From: Desulfocarbo indianensis
Lineage (GTDB): Bacteria; Desulfobacterota; Desulfarculia; Desulfarculales; Desulfarculaceae
Direction of reading: 5' to 3'
DNA length: 64,000 bases
NCBI GenBank assembly: GCA_001184205.1
Contig: LBMP01000003.1
Location: forward strand, 1-64,000
In this document: in pieces, positions 8,016 through 16,845 of the stretch
How the letters are laid out: each line of letters starts with the position of its first letter
Numbering within the stretch: position 1 is the first letter of the stretch
Made by a program: the position numbers and the translations under genes
Notes under the pieces: model-generated
Databases searched by the model: none
What the model was told of the DNA's origin: nothing
Seen by the model: the letters and a program-made list of their open reading frames with translations, nothing else

Positions 8016-9809
8016 TTAATATTCCAGCGGATAACCGCCCTTGTCCACCACCTTGTCGGCTATGGCCTTGCGAAGGGCTATGCCGTTTACTGGATTATAC
8101 TTCAAAAGTTTGCGGATGCCCACCAACAGGGTGCGCAGGGTGTCGCCCTCTTCCACGTAGGAGAGGCACTCCTTGGCCCACTGATCGATTTTGGGAATGG
8201 ATTCGTCCACATAGGCCGTGACCACGTCCGCGTAGAACCGGGCCTTGTCCTCGCCCTTGGCGGCGATGGCCTTCCTGGCGCGGATCAGGCCGGATTCCAT
8301 GGCGAAAACCTCGATGATCATGTCGGCGCAGCGCATGAGCAGCTCCTGCTCCTTGCCCAGCTTCTGCATGAATTTCTGGATGGCGGTGCCGGCCACGAAG
8401 ATCACGGCCTTTTTGCACATTTCGATCATGTGCGCCTGGTAGGCCAGGGGCTCGTCGGGCAGCTCCACCATGAGCGGGCTGTACTCCATGATGTCGCCCA
8501 TGAGCTTCTGGCCGGCCTGCATGAAGGGCAGCTTGCCTTTCATGGCCTTCTTCAGAATCTCGCCGGGGATCAGAAGCCGGTTGATCTCGTTGGTGCCCTC
8601 GAAGATGCGGTTGATGCGGGCGTCGCGGTAGTAGCGCTCGGCGGGATACTCGGAGACGTAGCCGTAGCCGCCGTGAATCTGCACGCATTCGTCAACGCAG
8701 TAGTCCAGCACCTCGGAGCCGAAGACCTTGTCGATGGCGCACTCGATGGAGTATTCGCGGATGGCCTCGGTGCACTTGTCCGCGTAGTCGGCGGCCGTGG
8801 GGTCGGCGCCGTGCAGGGCTTCGTCGATGAGGCCCACCGTGCGGAAGATCACGCTTTCGCCCATGTAGCATTTCATGGCCATCTTGGCCAGTTTCTCGCG
8901 CATGGCCCCGAAATCGGAGATGGGCCGGCCGAACTGCTGGCGGTCCTTGGCGTAGCGGCAGGCCACCTTGAGGGCGTCCTTGGCTCCGCCGATGGCGGCC
9001 GCGCCCAGCTTGTAACGGCCGATGTCCAGCACGTTCATGGCGATGTGGTGGCCCTTGCCGCGCTCGTAGAGCAGGTTCTCCACCGGCACCTGGGCGTCCT
9101 CGAAGATCACCGTGGTGGTGGAGGAGCCCTTGATGCCCATTTTCTCTTCCTCGGCCCCGGAGGAAACGCCGGGCATGCCGCGCTCCACGATGAAGGCCGA
9201 GAAATCGGCGCCGTCGATCTTGGCGAAGACGATGAACACCTCGGCCCAGCCGCCGTTGGTGATGAACATCTTCTCGCCGTTTAAGATATAGTGCTTGCCG
9301 TCCTGGGAGAGCGCGGCCTTGGTGCGGCAGCCGCCGATGGCGTCGGAGCCGGCCCCGCTCTCGGTGAGGCAGAAGGCGTGAATATGGGTGCCGGCCGCCG
9401 ACTCGGGCAGGTATTTCTCTTTTTGCTCTTTGTTGCCGTAGTAGACGATGGGCATGGTGCCGATGCCGGTGTGAGCGCCCTCGGCCACCGCGATGGAGCC
9501 GGAGAAGCCAAAGGCCTCGGTGACCACGGCGGTGCTGATTTTGTCCAGACCCAAGCCGCCGTAGGCCTCGGGCACGTCGGTGCCCAACAGGCCCAGCTCG
9601 CCGGCCGCGGCCATGAGCTTTTTCACCGTGGCGTGGTCCTTCTTCTCGATCTTCTCGTCGTTGGGGCGGATTTCGCCCTCGATGAAGTCCACGGTGGTTT
9701 TGTAGATCATGCGGTGTTCATCGCTGAACTCCTCGGGCACGAAGCAATGCTCGGCCTCGCCGGGAATGAGCAGGAACTCGCCGCCAAGGGGTATTTTCTT
9801 TTCCGACAT
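8016..9809 (-). CDS. fadE: Acyl-CoA dehydrogenase (FadE type)
   Basis: 597 residues, the size of long-chain FadE/VLCAD-like enzymes with a C-terminal extension. FAD-binding motifs CLTESGAGSDA (about residue 150) and FITNGGWAEVF, the substrate-binding RQQFGRPISDF, and the catalytic glutamate in FEGTNEI (about Glu404) are all visible. It introduces the first double bond of fatty acyl-CoA beta-oxidation and passes electrons to ETF. It is the last gene of a three-gene operon fadN-fadA-fadE, the same order as fadNAE of Bacillus subtilis, 70 bases after fadA. The ATG has GGGAG upstream. Confidence 0.93.
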   Translation of the reverse strand: MSEKKIPLGGEFLLIPGEAEHCFVPEEFSDEHRMIYKTTVDFIEGEIRPNDEKIEKKDHATVKKLMAAAGELGLLGTDVPEAYGGLGLDKISTAVVTEAFGFSGSIAVAEGAHTGIGTMPIVYYGNKEQKEKYLPESAAGTHIHAFCLTESGAGSDAIGGCRTKAALSQDGKHYILNGEKMFITNGGWAEVFIVFAKIDGADFSAFIVERGMPGVSSGAEEEKMGIKGSSTTTVIFEDAQVPVENLLYERGKGHHIAMNVLDIGRYKLGAAAIGGAKDALKVACRYAKDRQQFGRPISDFGAMREKLAKMAMKCYMGESVIFRTVGLIDEALHGADPTAADYADKCTEAIREYSIECAIDKVFGSEVLDYCVDECVQIHGGYGYVSEYPAERYYRDARINRIFEGTNEINRLLIPGEILKKAMKGKLPFMQAGQKLMGDIMEYSPLMVELPDEPLAYQAHMIEMCKKAVIFVAGTAIQKFMQKLGKEQELLMRCADMIIEVFAMESGLIRARKAIAAKGEDKARFYADVVTAYVDESIPKIDQWAKECLSYVEEGDTLRTLLVGIRKLLKYNPVNGIALRKAIADKVVDKGGYPLEY

Positions 9810-9879
9810 GATTTTGGGCTCCCTTCTAAGGCCTTGGTGGCAACGGAATGTATCCGTTGGTTCACCAAGGCGTTACTGC

Positions 9880-11079
9880 TTAGTAATCCTCGCGCTCAAA
9901 AACGCCGGCAGCGCCCATGCCGAAGCCGATGCACATGGACACCAGGCCCCAGCGGCTGGGTTTCTTTTCCTCGGCGCGGTACTTCATTTCATAAGCCAAC
10001 TGGGTGGCCAGCTTGGCGCCGGTGCAGCCCAGGGGATGGCCCAGGGCGATGGCGCCGCCGTTCACATTGGTCAGGTCCATGTTGATCCCCAGCTCACGCA
10101 CGCAGTAGGCGGCCTGGGAGCCGAAGGCCTCGTTCAGCTCGATGAGGTCCAGGTCGTCGATCTTGACGCCGGCGATCTTCAGGGCCTTGGGAATGGCCGC
10201 CACCGGGCCGACGCCCATGTAGCGGGGGTCCACCCCGGCCACCGAGTAGGAGCGGTAGGTCATAAGCGGCTTGAGGCCCAGTTCCTTGGCTTTTTCCTTG
10301 CTCATGCAGACCAGGGCCGCGGCGCCGTCGGACATCTGGGAGGAGTTGCCCGCGGTGACCGTGCCGCCCTTGATAAAGGCGGGCTTCAGCTTGGCCAGGG
10401 ATTCCATGGTGGTGCCGGGGCGCGGGCCCTCGTCGGTGTCGAAGATTTCCTCGTAAAGCTCGAACTTGCCCTTCTTGTTGACCCGCTGCTTGGTCACCGG
10501 GATGGGCACGATCTGCTCCTTGAAGCGGCCGCTCTGGATGGCCTTGAGGGCCAGCTCGTTGGAGCGCACGCCGTATTTGTCCTGCTCTTCGCGGCTGATG
10601 TTGAAGTCCTTGGCCACGTTCTCGGCGGTCATGCCCATGCCCTCGTAGGCCCAGGGCATTTCCATGCCCAGCTCGCGGTCCACCATCATCATGTTGCCGC
10701 CCATGGGGATCAGGCTCATGGACTCCACGCCGCCGGCGATCACCACGTCGGCCATGCCGCACATGATGCGGTCGCAGGCCATGCTAACCGCGTTGAGCCC
10801 GGAGGAGCAGAAGCGGTTGATGGTTATGCCGGGCACCTCGAAGGGCAGGCCGGCCTTGGAGACCAGCACCCGGGCCAGGTTCAGGCCCTGCTCGGCCTCG
10901 GGGAAGGTGCAGCCGATAACCACGTCGTCTATTTCCATGGGGTCCAGGCCCGGAGTGCGCTTGAGCGCCTCCTTGATTACCGTAACGCCCATGTGTTCGG
11001 GCCTGGTCAGGCGCAGGGTGCCCCTGGGAGCGCGGCCCACGGCGGTCCTAACGGCCGAGACGATCACGGCTTCTTTCAT
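9880..11079 (-). CDS. fadA: Acetyl-CoA acyltransferase (thiolase)
   Basis: 399 residues. The nucleophilic cysteine is in [11 protein letters not shown] (Cys91), the active-site histidine in [12 protein letters not shown] (about 352) and the second catalytic Cys in [12 protein letters not shown] (about 382). It cleaves 3-ketoacyl-CoA with CoA to acetyl-CoA in the last step of beta-oxidation; run in reverse it could serve acetoacetyl-CoA synthesis, but its operon position argues for degradation. AGGAGG precedes the ATG. The 202-base gap to fadN upstream carries a long inverted repeat (11150-11222). Confidence 0.95.
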   Translation of the reverse strand: MKEAVIVSAVRTAVGRAPRGTLRLTRPEHMGVTVIKEALKRTPGLDPMEIDDVVIGCTFPEAEQGLNLARVLVSKAGLPFEVPGITINRFCSSGLNAVSMACDRIMCGMADVVIAGGVESMSLIPMGGNMMMVDRELGMEMPWAYEGMGMTAENVAKDFNISREEQDKYGVRSNELALKAIQSGRFKEQIVPIPVTKQRVNKKGKFELYEEIFDTDEGPRPGTTMESLAKLKPAFIKGGTVTAGNSSQMSDGAAALVCMSKEKAKELGLKPLMTYRSYSVAGVDPRYMGVGPVAAIPKALKIAGVKIDDLDLIELNEAFGSQAAYCVRELGINMDLTNVNGGAIALGHPLGCTGAKLATQLAYEMKYRAEEKKPSRWGLVSMCIGFGMGAAGVFEREDY

Positions 11080-11149
11080 GGGAATCCTCCTGATCCTTGG
11101 CTTTCCGGCGTTTATGCGATCGCCGCCGGGGCCTTGATTGCGAAAAATG

Positions 11150-11222
11150 TGAACAGGAGAGGGGTCAACAGTAACGGCGCCCGCACGAATTACACCTTAA
11201 CACTCTGCCCCTCTCCTGTTCA
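11150..11222 (-). repeat. Intercistronic inverted repeat between fadN and fadA
   Basis: Perfect 15-base arms at 11150-11164 and 11208-11222, with a 43-base loop. Read on the transcribed (minus) strand, the second arm is followed three bases later by TTTTT, so this could act as a leaky terminator or as an mRNA-stabilising stem that sets the fadN:fadA ratio. Function is inferred from geometry only. Confidence 0.55.
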
Positions 11223-11281
11223 GAATCCTCTCTCCGGCTTTGGGCCGGTTTGTTTCGGCTCTTGGCTGGGCCTAGCCCGCT

Positions 11282-13720
11282 TTAGTTGCGGAGCGGCTTG
11301 CCGGTCTTCAGCATATGGGCCATGCGCGCCTGGGTCTCCTTGGTGCCGCAGAGGCTTAAGAAGGCCTCGCGCTCCAGATCCAGCAGGTATTGCTCGCTCA
11401 CCTCGGTGTCGGGCAGCACGTTGCCGCCGGTGAGCACGTAGGCCAGCTTGTTGGACACGGTGATGTCATGGGGGGTGACAAAGCCGGCCTTCTGCATGTT
11501 GTAGAGCACGTAGTTGAAGGTGCCCACGCTGTCCCGGCCCATGACCCTGATCTTCTTCAAGGGGCGGGGGGCCTCGTAGCCCGCCAGGTTCATGGCGATA
11601 ACGTTGTCCTTGGCCATCTTGATGCGGTAGTCGGCGTTGAGGCAGACCTTGTCCGTGGGCCGCATGATGCCCATCTTGATGGCTTCCTTGGCGCTGGTGG
11701 CCACCTTGGCCATGGCGATGGTCTCGAAGGTGCGCGCCACAAAGGGCAGCAGGAACACGTCCTTGGGGTAGATGCCGCCGCGCTGGATGCGGAAGAGGCG
11801 CTCCTCGGTGTTGCGGATGAGAAGCTCCTTGCTGCCGCCGCCGGCCGGTATCACGCCCACGCCCACCTCAACCAGGCCGATGTAGGTCTCGGCCGCGGCC
11901 ACCACCCGGTCCGAGTGCAGGCAGCATTCGCAGCCGCCGCCCAGGGCCATCTGATGGGGCGCCGCCACCACCGGCTTGGCAAGGTACTTGAGCCGCATAT
12001 AGGAGTCCTGTAGCTTTTTGACCATGAACTCCAGCTCGTCCCATTCCTCTTCCTGGGCCGCGAACAGGACCAGCATCAGGTTGGCGCCCACGCTGAAGTT
12101 GCCGCCGTGGTTGGCGATCACCAGGCCGTCGAACTTGCCTTCCTCGATTAGGTCGCAGGACTTGTCCATCATGGCGATGATGTCCGCGCCCAGGGAGTTC
12201 ATCTTGGTGTGGAACTCCAGGCAGATGACGCCGTCGCCCAAATCCACGATGGAAGCGCCCTTGTTGCCGGCCACCAGCTTCTGGCGGTCCTTCAAAGAGG
12301 GCAGCAGGATGATTTCCGGGGAGATGGGGACTTCCTGGTAGCCCTTGGCGGCCAGGTCGTAGAAGTACTGGACCCCGTTTTCCATCTTATAGAACGAGGC
12401 CGCGCCAGAGGCCAGCATGTCGTCCAGCCAGGAGGGCAGGGCGTAGCCGGCTTGCTTCATCTTGGCCGCGGATTTTTCCACGCCCAGGGCGTCCCAGGTC
12501 TCGAAGGGGCCCAGCTTCCAGTTGTAGCCCCACTTCATGGCGTTATCTATGTTGACGATGTCGTCGGAGATTTCAGGGATGCGGTTGGCGGAGTAGATCA
12601 GAATCTCGGAGAGCAGCTTGAAGACGAATTTGCCCGCCTGGTCGCCGGCGTAATAGATGGATTTCAGCTTGGCCTTGGCGCCGCCCTGCTGGTTGGCCGC
12701 TTCCAGGGAGGCGAACTTGACCTTTTGCTTGGGCCGGTATTCCAGGGTCTTCCAGTCAATGGCCAGGGTTTCCTTTTTGCCGTTCTCGCCCTTGACCCTC
12801 TTGTACATGCCGCCCTTGGTCTTGTTGCCCAGCCGCCCCTTCTTGATCATCTCCTGCACCCAGGGCGAGGGGGTGAAGACCGGCAGGCGCTCGTCGTCGG
12901 GGCAGTTTTGGCTCACGTTGTCGGCCACATGCCCCATGATGTCCAGGCCCACCAGGTCGGCCAGGCGGTAGGTGGCCATCTTGGGCCGGCCGATGACCGG
13001 GCCGGTGAGGGCGTCCACCTGCTCGATGGTGAAATCGAACTCTTCCAAGAGCTTGTTGGTGAGGCTGCCCGAGAAGACGCCGATGCGGTTGCCGATGAAG
13101 TTGGGGGTGTCTTTGGCGAAAACCACGCCCTTGCCCAGGCGCTTTTCGGCGAACAGAGCCATTTCTTCAATGATTTCGGGCTTGGTCTTGGGGCCGGGAA
13201 TGATCTCGAACAGCTTCATGTAGCGGGGCGGATTGAAGAAGTGGGTGCCCAGGAAGCGGGACTGGAAATCATCGGAAAGATGCCCGCTCATGGCGGCCAC
13301 GCTGATGCCGCTGGTGTTGGTGCTGATCAAGGCGTCGGCCTTGACGACCTTTTCCAGCCTGGAAAGGAGGTTCTTCTTGATGTCCAGGATCTCGACCACC
13401 ACCTCCACGATCCAGTCGCAGTCCTTGAGGAGATCGAAATCATCCTCCAGGTTGCCGGTGGTGATCAGTTGGGCGTCCTCGGGGATGTAAAAAGAGGCGG
13501 GCTTGGATTTAAGCGCGCCTTCCAAGCCTTTGGCCGCGAAAAGGTTGCGGAATTTTTTGGAATCTTCCTTCAAGCCCTTTTTGGCCAAATCTTCCGGCAT
13601 CTTGGGCGGAACGATGTCCAGGAGCACGGTTTCCAGCCCGACGTTGGCCATGTGGGCGGCGATGGTGGCGCCCATGACGCCCGCGCCGATGACGCCCACT
13701 TTTTTAATGTGGTGGGACAT
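11282..13720 (-). CDS. fadN: 3-hydroxyacyl-CoA dehydrogenase / enoyl-CoA hydratase fusion (FadN type)
   Basis: 812 residues with the dehydrogenase first and the hydratase last, the domain order of Bacillus FadN rather than of E. coli FadB. The NAD fold GAGVMGATIAAHMA is at about residue 11, THFFNPPRYMKL is the 3HCDH signature, and the crotonase domain at about 490-650 keeps both catalytic glutamates (GGGCECCLHSD and LVEVGVGVIPAGGG). It performs the hydration and oxidation steps of beta-oxidation. It is the first gene of the operon, with a strong AAGGAGG site, and two FadR-like palindromes lie 75-150 bases upstream, so repression relieved by acyl-CoA is likely. Confidence 0.93.
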   Translation of the reverse strand: MSHHIKKVGVIGAGVMGATIAAHMANVGLETVLLDIVPPKMPEDLAKKGLKEDSKKFRNLFAAKGLEGALKSKPASFYIPEDAQLITTGNLEDDFDLLKDCDWIVEVVVEILDIKKNLLSRLEKVVKADALISTNTSGISVAAMSGHLSDDFQSRFLGTHFFNPPRYMKLFEIIPGPKTKPEIIEEMALFAEKRLGKGVVFAKDTPNFIGNRIGVFSGSLTNKLLEEFDFTIEQVDALTGPVIGRPKMATYRLADLVGLDIMGHVADNVSQNCPDDERLPVFTPSPWVQEMIKKGRLGNKTKGGMYKRVKGENGKKETLAIDWKTLEYRPKQKVKFASLEAANQQGGAKAKLKSIYYAGDQAGKFVFKLLSEILIYSANRIPEISDDIVNIDNAMKWGYNWKLGPFETWDALGVEKSAAKMKQAGYALPSWLDDMLASGAASFYKMENGVQYFYDLAAKGYQEVPISPEIILLPSLKDRQKLVAGNKGASIVDLGDGVICLEFHTKMNSLGADIIAMMDKSCDLIEEGKFDGLVIANHGGNFSVGANLMLVLFAAQEEEWDELEFMVKKLQDSYMRLKYLAKPVVAAPHQMALGGGCECCLHSDRVVAAAETYIGLVEVGVGVIPAGGGSKELLIRNTEERLFRIQRGGIYPKDVFLLPFVARTFETIAMAKVATSAKEAIKMGIMRPTDKVCLNADYRIKMAKDNVIAMNLAGYEAPRPLKKIRVMGRDSVGTFNYVLYNMQKAGFVTPHDITVSNKLAYVLTGGNVLPDTEVSEQYLLDLEREAFLSLCGTKETQARMAHMLKTGKPLRN

Positions 13721-13795
13721 GTTTCAAACCTCCTTCAAGGTCCGGCTGACAGGTGTGCGGGCTGGCTGAGCTTGCCGCTGTCATGAAAAAGACTA

Positions 13796-13813
13796 TGAAT
13801 GAATTGTCATTCA
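13796..13813 (-). promoter_or_regulatory. FadR(TetR)-type operator, proximal copy
   Basis: TGAATGAATTGTCATTCA is a perfect inverted repeat (7-base arms, 4-base centre), extendable by one base each side. It matches the palindrome known for the TetR-family FadR (YsiA) of Bacillus, which represses beta-oxidation genes and is released by long-chain acyl-CoA. It lies 76 bases upstream of fadN. No TetR gene is in the window, so the regulator is inferred. Confidence 0.8.
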
Positions 13814-13852
13814 TGGCCTTGAGAATGCACCGTCCCGCGATCCGCTTTATTA

Positions 13853-13870
13853 TGAATGAATTTTCATTCA
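13853..13870 (-). promoter_or_regulatory. FadR(TetR)-type operator, distal copy
   Basis: TGAATGAATTTTCATTCA repeats the proximal site with a different centre, 57 bases (start to start) further upstream. On the minus strand it runs into CATAAT, a plausible -10 element, so a bound repressor would cover the promoter. Confidence 0.8.
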
Positions 13871-14529
13871 GTAATTGCGAAAGTAGCATGCGGCGCTTGG
13901 CGTGTCAATGACTTTTTTGGCGGGCTTCGGTTTTTTTGGGAAAGAAGAATTATAAACAACCTCTTGCATTAACACTAAATATAGTGCAATATGCCGGCAG
14001 TGGCCGCTACCAATGGTACACGGTCTCCGAGGGGGGGAGGGAGCGGTGGCGGCGGCCGGGCAGGGGCCGGCGGATTAAACTCCGGCCTTGAAGGGATGGC
14101 CAGGGGGCGTAAGTTGCTTTTCCGCGGGGGGGAGAGAGGCGTTTGGGTCTCGGGTGTCGCGGCGGGCGAAATACCATGTTCAATGGCAAGCGATCCGACT
14201 CCGCCGCGGGCGGCGCGAGCGGCGCGGCTGGCTGATAAATGGCCCACCGCAAGCGGCGACTAGGCCGGTGTGGCCGCAGGGGCAGGAGATGGGCGGCCTG
14301 GGGCCAGGCGGCGGGCAAGCTGTGTGTGGGGCGTGGGGGCCGATAGCCCCGCGAAGCCGCGCCGCTTGAGAACGCTCGGCCCCGGAAGCTTCGACACCGG
14401 TCCAGGCCGGTTCGAGCCGGGAAACAAGCTAAAAATCCCGGTGCTTGGCCGTTGCCGGTTAACGGAAAGAAATATAATATTGTTGTGTACTTTGGCTTAT
14501 TCTGCTATGCACCAGACGTGGAGACGTGC
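13871..14529. other. Gene-free GC-rich interval upstream of the cell-shape locus
   Basis: After the fad control region comes about 650 bases of very GC-rich, low-complexity sequence (runs of G, repeated GGC and GCG). All reading frames overlap on both strands with no family signature or ribosome site. The last 80 bases become AT-rich and probably hold the promoter of the following operon. I see no RNA gene. Confidence 0.45.
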
Positions 14530-16026
14530 ATGAAGGCAGCTTTTCCCCACATCGAACCAGCCTCGCCGCAACGGGTGCGAGACAAGATCATCGTCTTATT
14601 GCTGGGCCTTGTAGCCCTTTTGGGGGCCGCCGCGGCCTGGCCCGACCTGGCCCGAGCCAACCAAACGGCCGGCTCCGCCGAGGTCCTCAATTACTGCTAC
14701 CAGGGCAAGCTCACCGAAACCCGCCTGGTGGTGGTCAATAAATCCTTGCAGCGGGTTATGGTCTACCGTTACCTCGGCGGCTTGGTGCTGGAATATGAGT
14801 TTCCCGCCGCCACGGGAACCAACCAGGGGCCCAAAACCCAAGAGGGGGACGAGCGCACGCCGGTGGGCATCTACTTCACCACCCACCGCTACCAGGACCG
14901 CAAGGTCACCATCTTCGGCGACCGGGCCATTCATCTCAACTACCCCAATCCCGTGGACCTGATAGAGGGGAAAAAAGGCAACGGCATTTACATCCACGGC
15001 ACCAACCAGGACCTGCGCAAGCGCTCCTCCAACGGCTGCGTGACCATGCGCAACCAGGACCTGGCCCTGATCGAGCCCTTGATAACCGAGCAGCTCACCC
15101 CGGTCATCGTGGTGGAGCGGCTGGAGCTGGCGCCCCTGAACCAGCGCGAGCAGGCCTGCGACCAACTGCGCAACCTGGAGGGAGCCCTGGACAAAAGCTC
15201 CGCCAGGCTGGAGCCCGCCTTGGCCCTGGCCGGCAACGGCCACGAGCACAAGGGGATTCTGGCCAGCCTGGCCCCCAAATTGGCCTCGCTGGACAGCGCC
15301 CCCCAAGCCTCCCTGCGCTCTGAAACCAAGGGCTTGGTGCTCTTGGGCCTGGGCAAGCAATGGGTGCTGGTGGCCAACCAGATATTGCACGGGCCCAAAC
15401 GCCGGACCGTGAGCGTCACCCGCCGCTTTTATCTGAACGGTCAACAAGCGCCGGAAGCCAGTCTGGTGCGCGGGGATTGGGTGGTGCCGGATTTGGCCTC
15501 GGCCAAGACCCTGGCCTCCTGGGCTCCGGCCGCCCCGCCGCAAGGGCGGGCGCGTCAAGCCAAGCCGGTCCTGGCCTCCGCCGGCGGCTCCCCGGCCGCT
15601 CCCGGCATCCCCCAGCCCGCCGCGCGCGAGGCCGCCCCCAGGTCCGAGCAGCAATTGAAGGGCTCCATCAAGCTGTGGCTGGCGGCCTGGCAATCCAAAC
15701 GGCTCAAAAATTACATGACGTTTTACGCCCCGGGCTTCACGGGAGACGGCAAAAACCGCAACGAGTGGAGAAAGCACAAAGCCTACCTGAACAAAGTCTA
15801 TAAAGATATCCGCGTCAGGGCGGAGAATCTGAAAATATCCATAAAAGGAAGCCGCGCCGAAGTGAGTTTCGTGCAGCATTACCGGTCTGACTGGCACCAG
15901 GATGTGGGCAAGAAAACCATGGTCTGGCAACTCAGAAAGGGCCGTTGGCTGATCATACAAGAAGATTGGAACAGCTTGCCCGGCCGGGCCAGCGGCGTTT
16001 CCGGCAGGGGCAGTCGGTCATCCTAG
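14530..16026 (+). CDS. YkuD L,D-transpeptidase/carboxypeptidase-like protein with C-terminal NTF2-like domain (Csd6/Pgp2-like)
   Basis: 498 residues. An N-terminal hydrophobic segment (about 22-42) acts as signal or anchor; the YkuD domain (about 60-200) carries the catalytic signature HGTNQDL...SSNGCVTMRN, with His near 156 and Cys near 170. A Pro/Ala-rich linker (about 340-375) leads to a C-terminal NTF2-like domain (about 380-490: KGSIKLWLAAWQSKRLKNYM...). This architecture is that of Helicobacter Csd6 and Campylobacter Pgp2, L,D-carboxypeptidases that trim tetrapeptides to tripeptides and are needed for helical cells. I start at ATG 14530, with GGAG six bases upstream, not at earlier in-frame codons. 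First gene of a four-gene cluster ending in bactofilin. Confidence 0.85.
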   Translation: MKAAFPHIEPASPQRVRDKIIVLLLGLVALLGAAAAWPDLARANQTAGSAEVLNYCYQGKLTETRLVVVNKSLQRVMVYRYLGGLVLEYEFPAATGTNQGPKTQEGDERTPVGIYFTTHRYQDRKVTIFGDRAIHLNYPNPVDLIEGKKGNGIYIHGTNQDLRKRSSNGCVTMRNQDLALIEPLITEQLTPVIVVERLELAPLNQREQACDQLRNLEGALDKSSARLEPALALAGNGHEHKGILASLAPKLASLDSAPQASLRSETKGLVLLGLGKQWVLVANQILHGPKRRTVSVTRRFYLNGQQAPEASLVRGDWVVPDLASAKTLASWAPAAPPQGRARQAKPVLASAGGSPAAPGIPQPAAREAAPRSEQQLKGSIKLWLAAWQSKRLKNYMTFYAPGFTGDGKNRNEWRKHKAYLNKVYKDIRVRAENLKISIKGSRAEVSFVQHYRSDWHQDVGKKTMVWQLRKGRWLIIQEDWNSLPGRASGVSGRGSRSS

Positions 16027-16036
16027 AGGAGGGCAC

Positions 16037-16834
16037 GTGGGAGAAGGTGGCTTCGATGTGGTATTGGTGCGAAAGTCCGGACCGGTGCAATCCATGAAAT
16101 TCCGCAGCTGGTGGGTATATTTCCTTTTTTTGGTTTTGATCGTCATGCTGGCCGGCCTGGTGGCCGCCTCCTATCTGCTTTTCAATCAACAGCAGGCCCT
16201 CAAGGATTTGTCCGAGGACACCCGTCTGCTCATGCTCAGGGCCGAGCGTTTGGAATCCCTGGCCCAGGAGCAGGAAACCCGGGCCCTTTTGGCCCAGCAG
16301 GCCGAGGATGAGAAACGGGAGGCCGAGCTGGCGGCCAAGGCCAGGAACTCGACCAAGGAAGCGCTGGCCGCGGAAAAGCTAAAAGCCGAGGAAGCCAAGC
16401 CCGAGAAGCCGGCGCTGCCGCCCGAGCCCAAGTCCTCGGAGCATGTGACCATCAACAACGTGGAGGTCAACAAAAGAGGCGGCGAGGTCAACGTGGTCTT
16501 CGACGTGGTCAACCGGCACGACCCCGCCGATCCGGCCATGGGCTACGTCACCGTGGTCAACCGGGCCGAACGCGCCGGCAAGCCCTGGATAGAGGCCTGG
16601 CCGCCCATGCGGCTCTCGCCTCTGGGCCGCCCCTTGAACTACCGGCGGGGCACGCCTTTTTCCGTGCAGCGCTACCGCCGCTTGAAAGCCAGCTTCGCCA
16701 AGGGCGATAAAAAATTCGAGCGCTTGGAGTTTCTGATCTATTCGCGGGAGGGCGAACTTCTCTTGGCCCACACCGAGAATTTGGCCGCCCAGGGAGAAAA
16801 GACCACCACGCAGGAGCCCGCCGGCTCCCAGTAA
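16037..16834 (+). CDS. Single-span membrane protein with coiled coil, cell-shape cluster
   Basis: 265 residues. A short basic cytoplasmic tail (about 1-25) and one transmembrane helix (about 27-48) are followed by a Gln/Glu/Lys-rich coiled coil (about 50-118) and a C-terminal beta-rich domain (about 133-250) outside the membrane. I do not recognise the family. It sits 10 bases after the YkuD gene and 11 before the M99 gene, so it is co-transcribed. Its topology would let it link the cytoplasmic bactofilin to periplasmic wall enzymes, much as Csd5 and Csd7 do in Helicobacter; this is an inference from context. GTG start with GGAGG upstream. Confidence 0.7.
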   Translation: MGEGGFDVVLVRKSGPVQSMKFRSWWVYFLFLVLIVMLAGLVAASYLLFNQQQALKDLSEDTRLLMLRAERLESLAQEQETRALLAQQAEDEKREAELAAKARNSTKEALAAEKLKAEEAKPEKPALPPEPKSSEHVTINNVEVNKRGGEVNVVFDVVNRHDPADPAMGYVTVVNRAERAGKPWIEAWPPMRLSPLGRPLNYRRGTPFSVQRYRRLKASFAKGDKKFERLEFLIYSREGELLLAHTENLAAQGEKTTTQEPAGSQ

Positions 16835-16845
16835 GGCGATTCGCG

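Noticed and set aside
9709-13786. Long plus-strand frames (574 and 525 aa) across fadA and fadN
   Set aside because: Complement of well-supported beta-oxidation enzymes; His/Gly/Val-rich shadow composition.
14405-14425. tRNA T-arm-like GGTTCGAGCC
   Set aside because: No acceptor, D or anticodon arms can be built around it.
14596-15960. 454-aa frame antisense to the YkuD gene
   Set aside because: The plus strand has a catalytic signature and ribosome site; this is its shadow.
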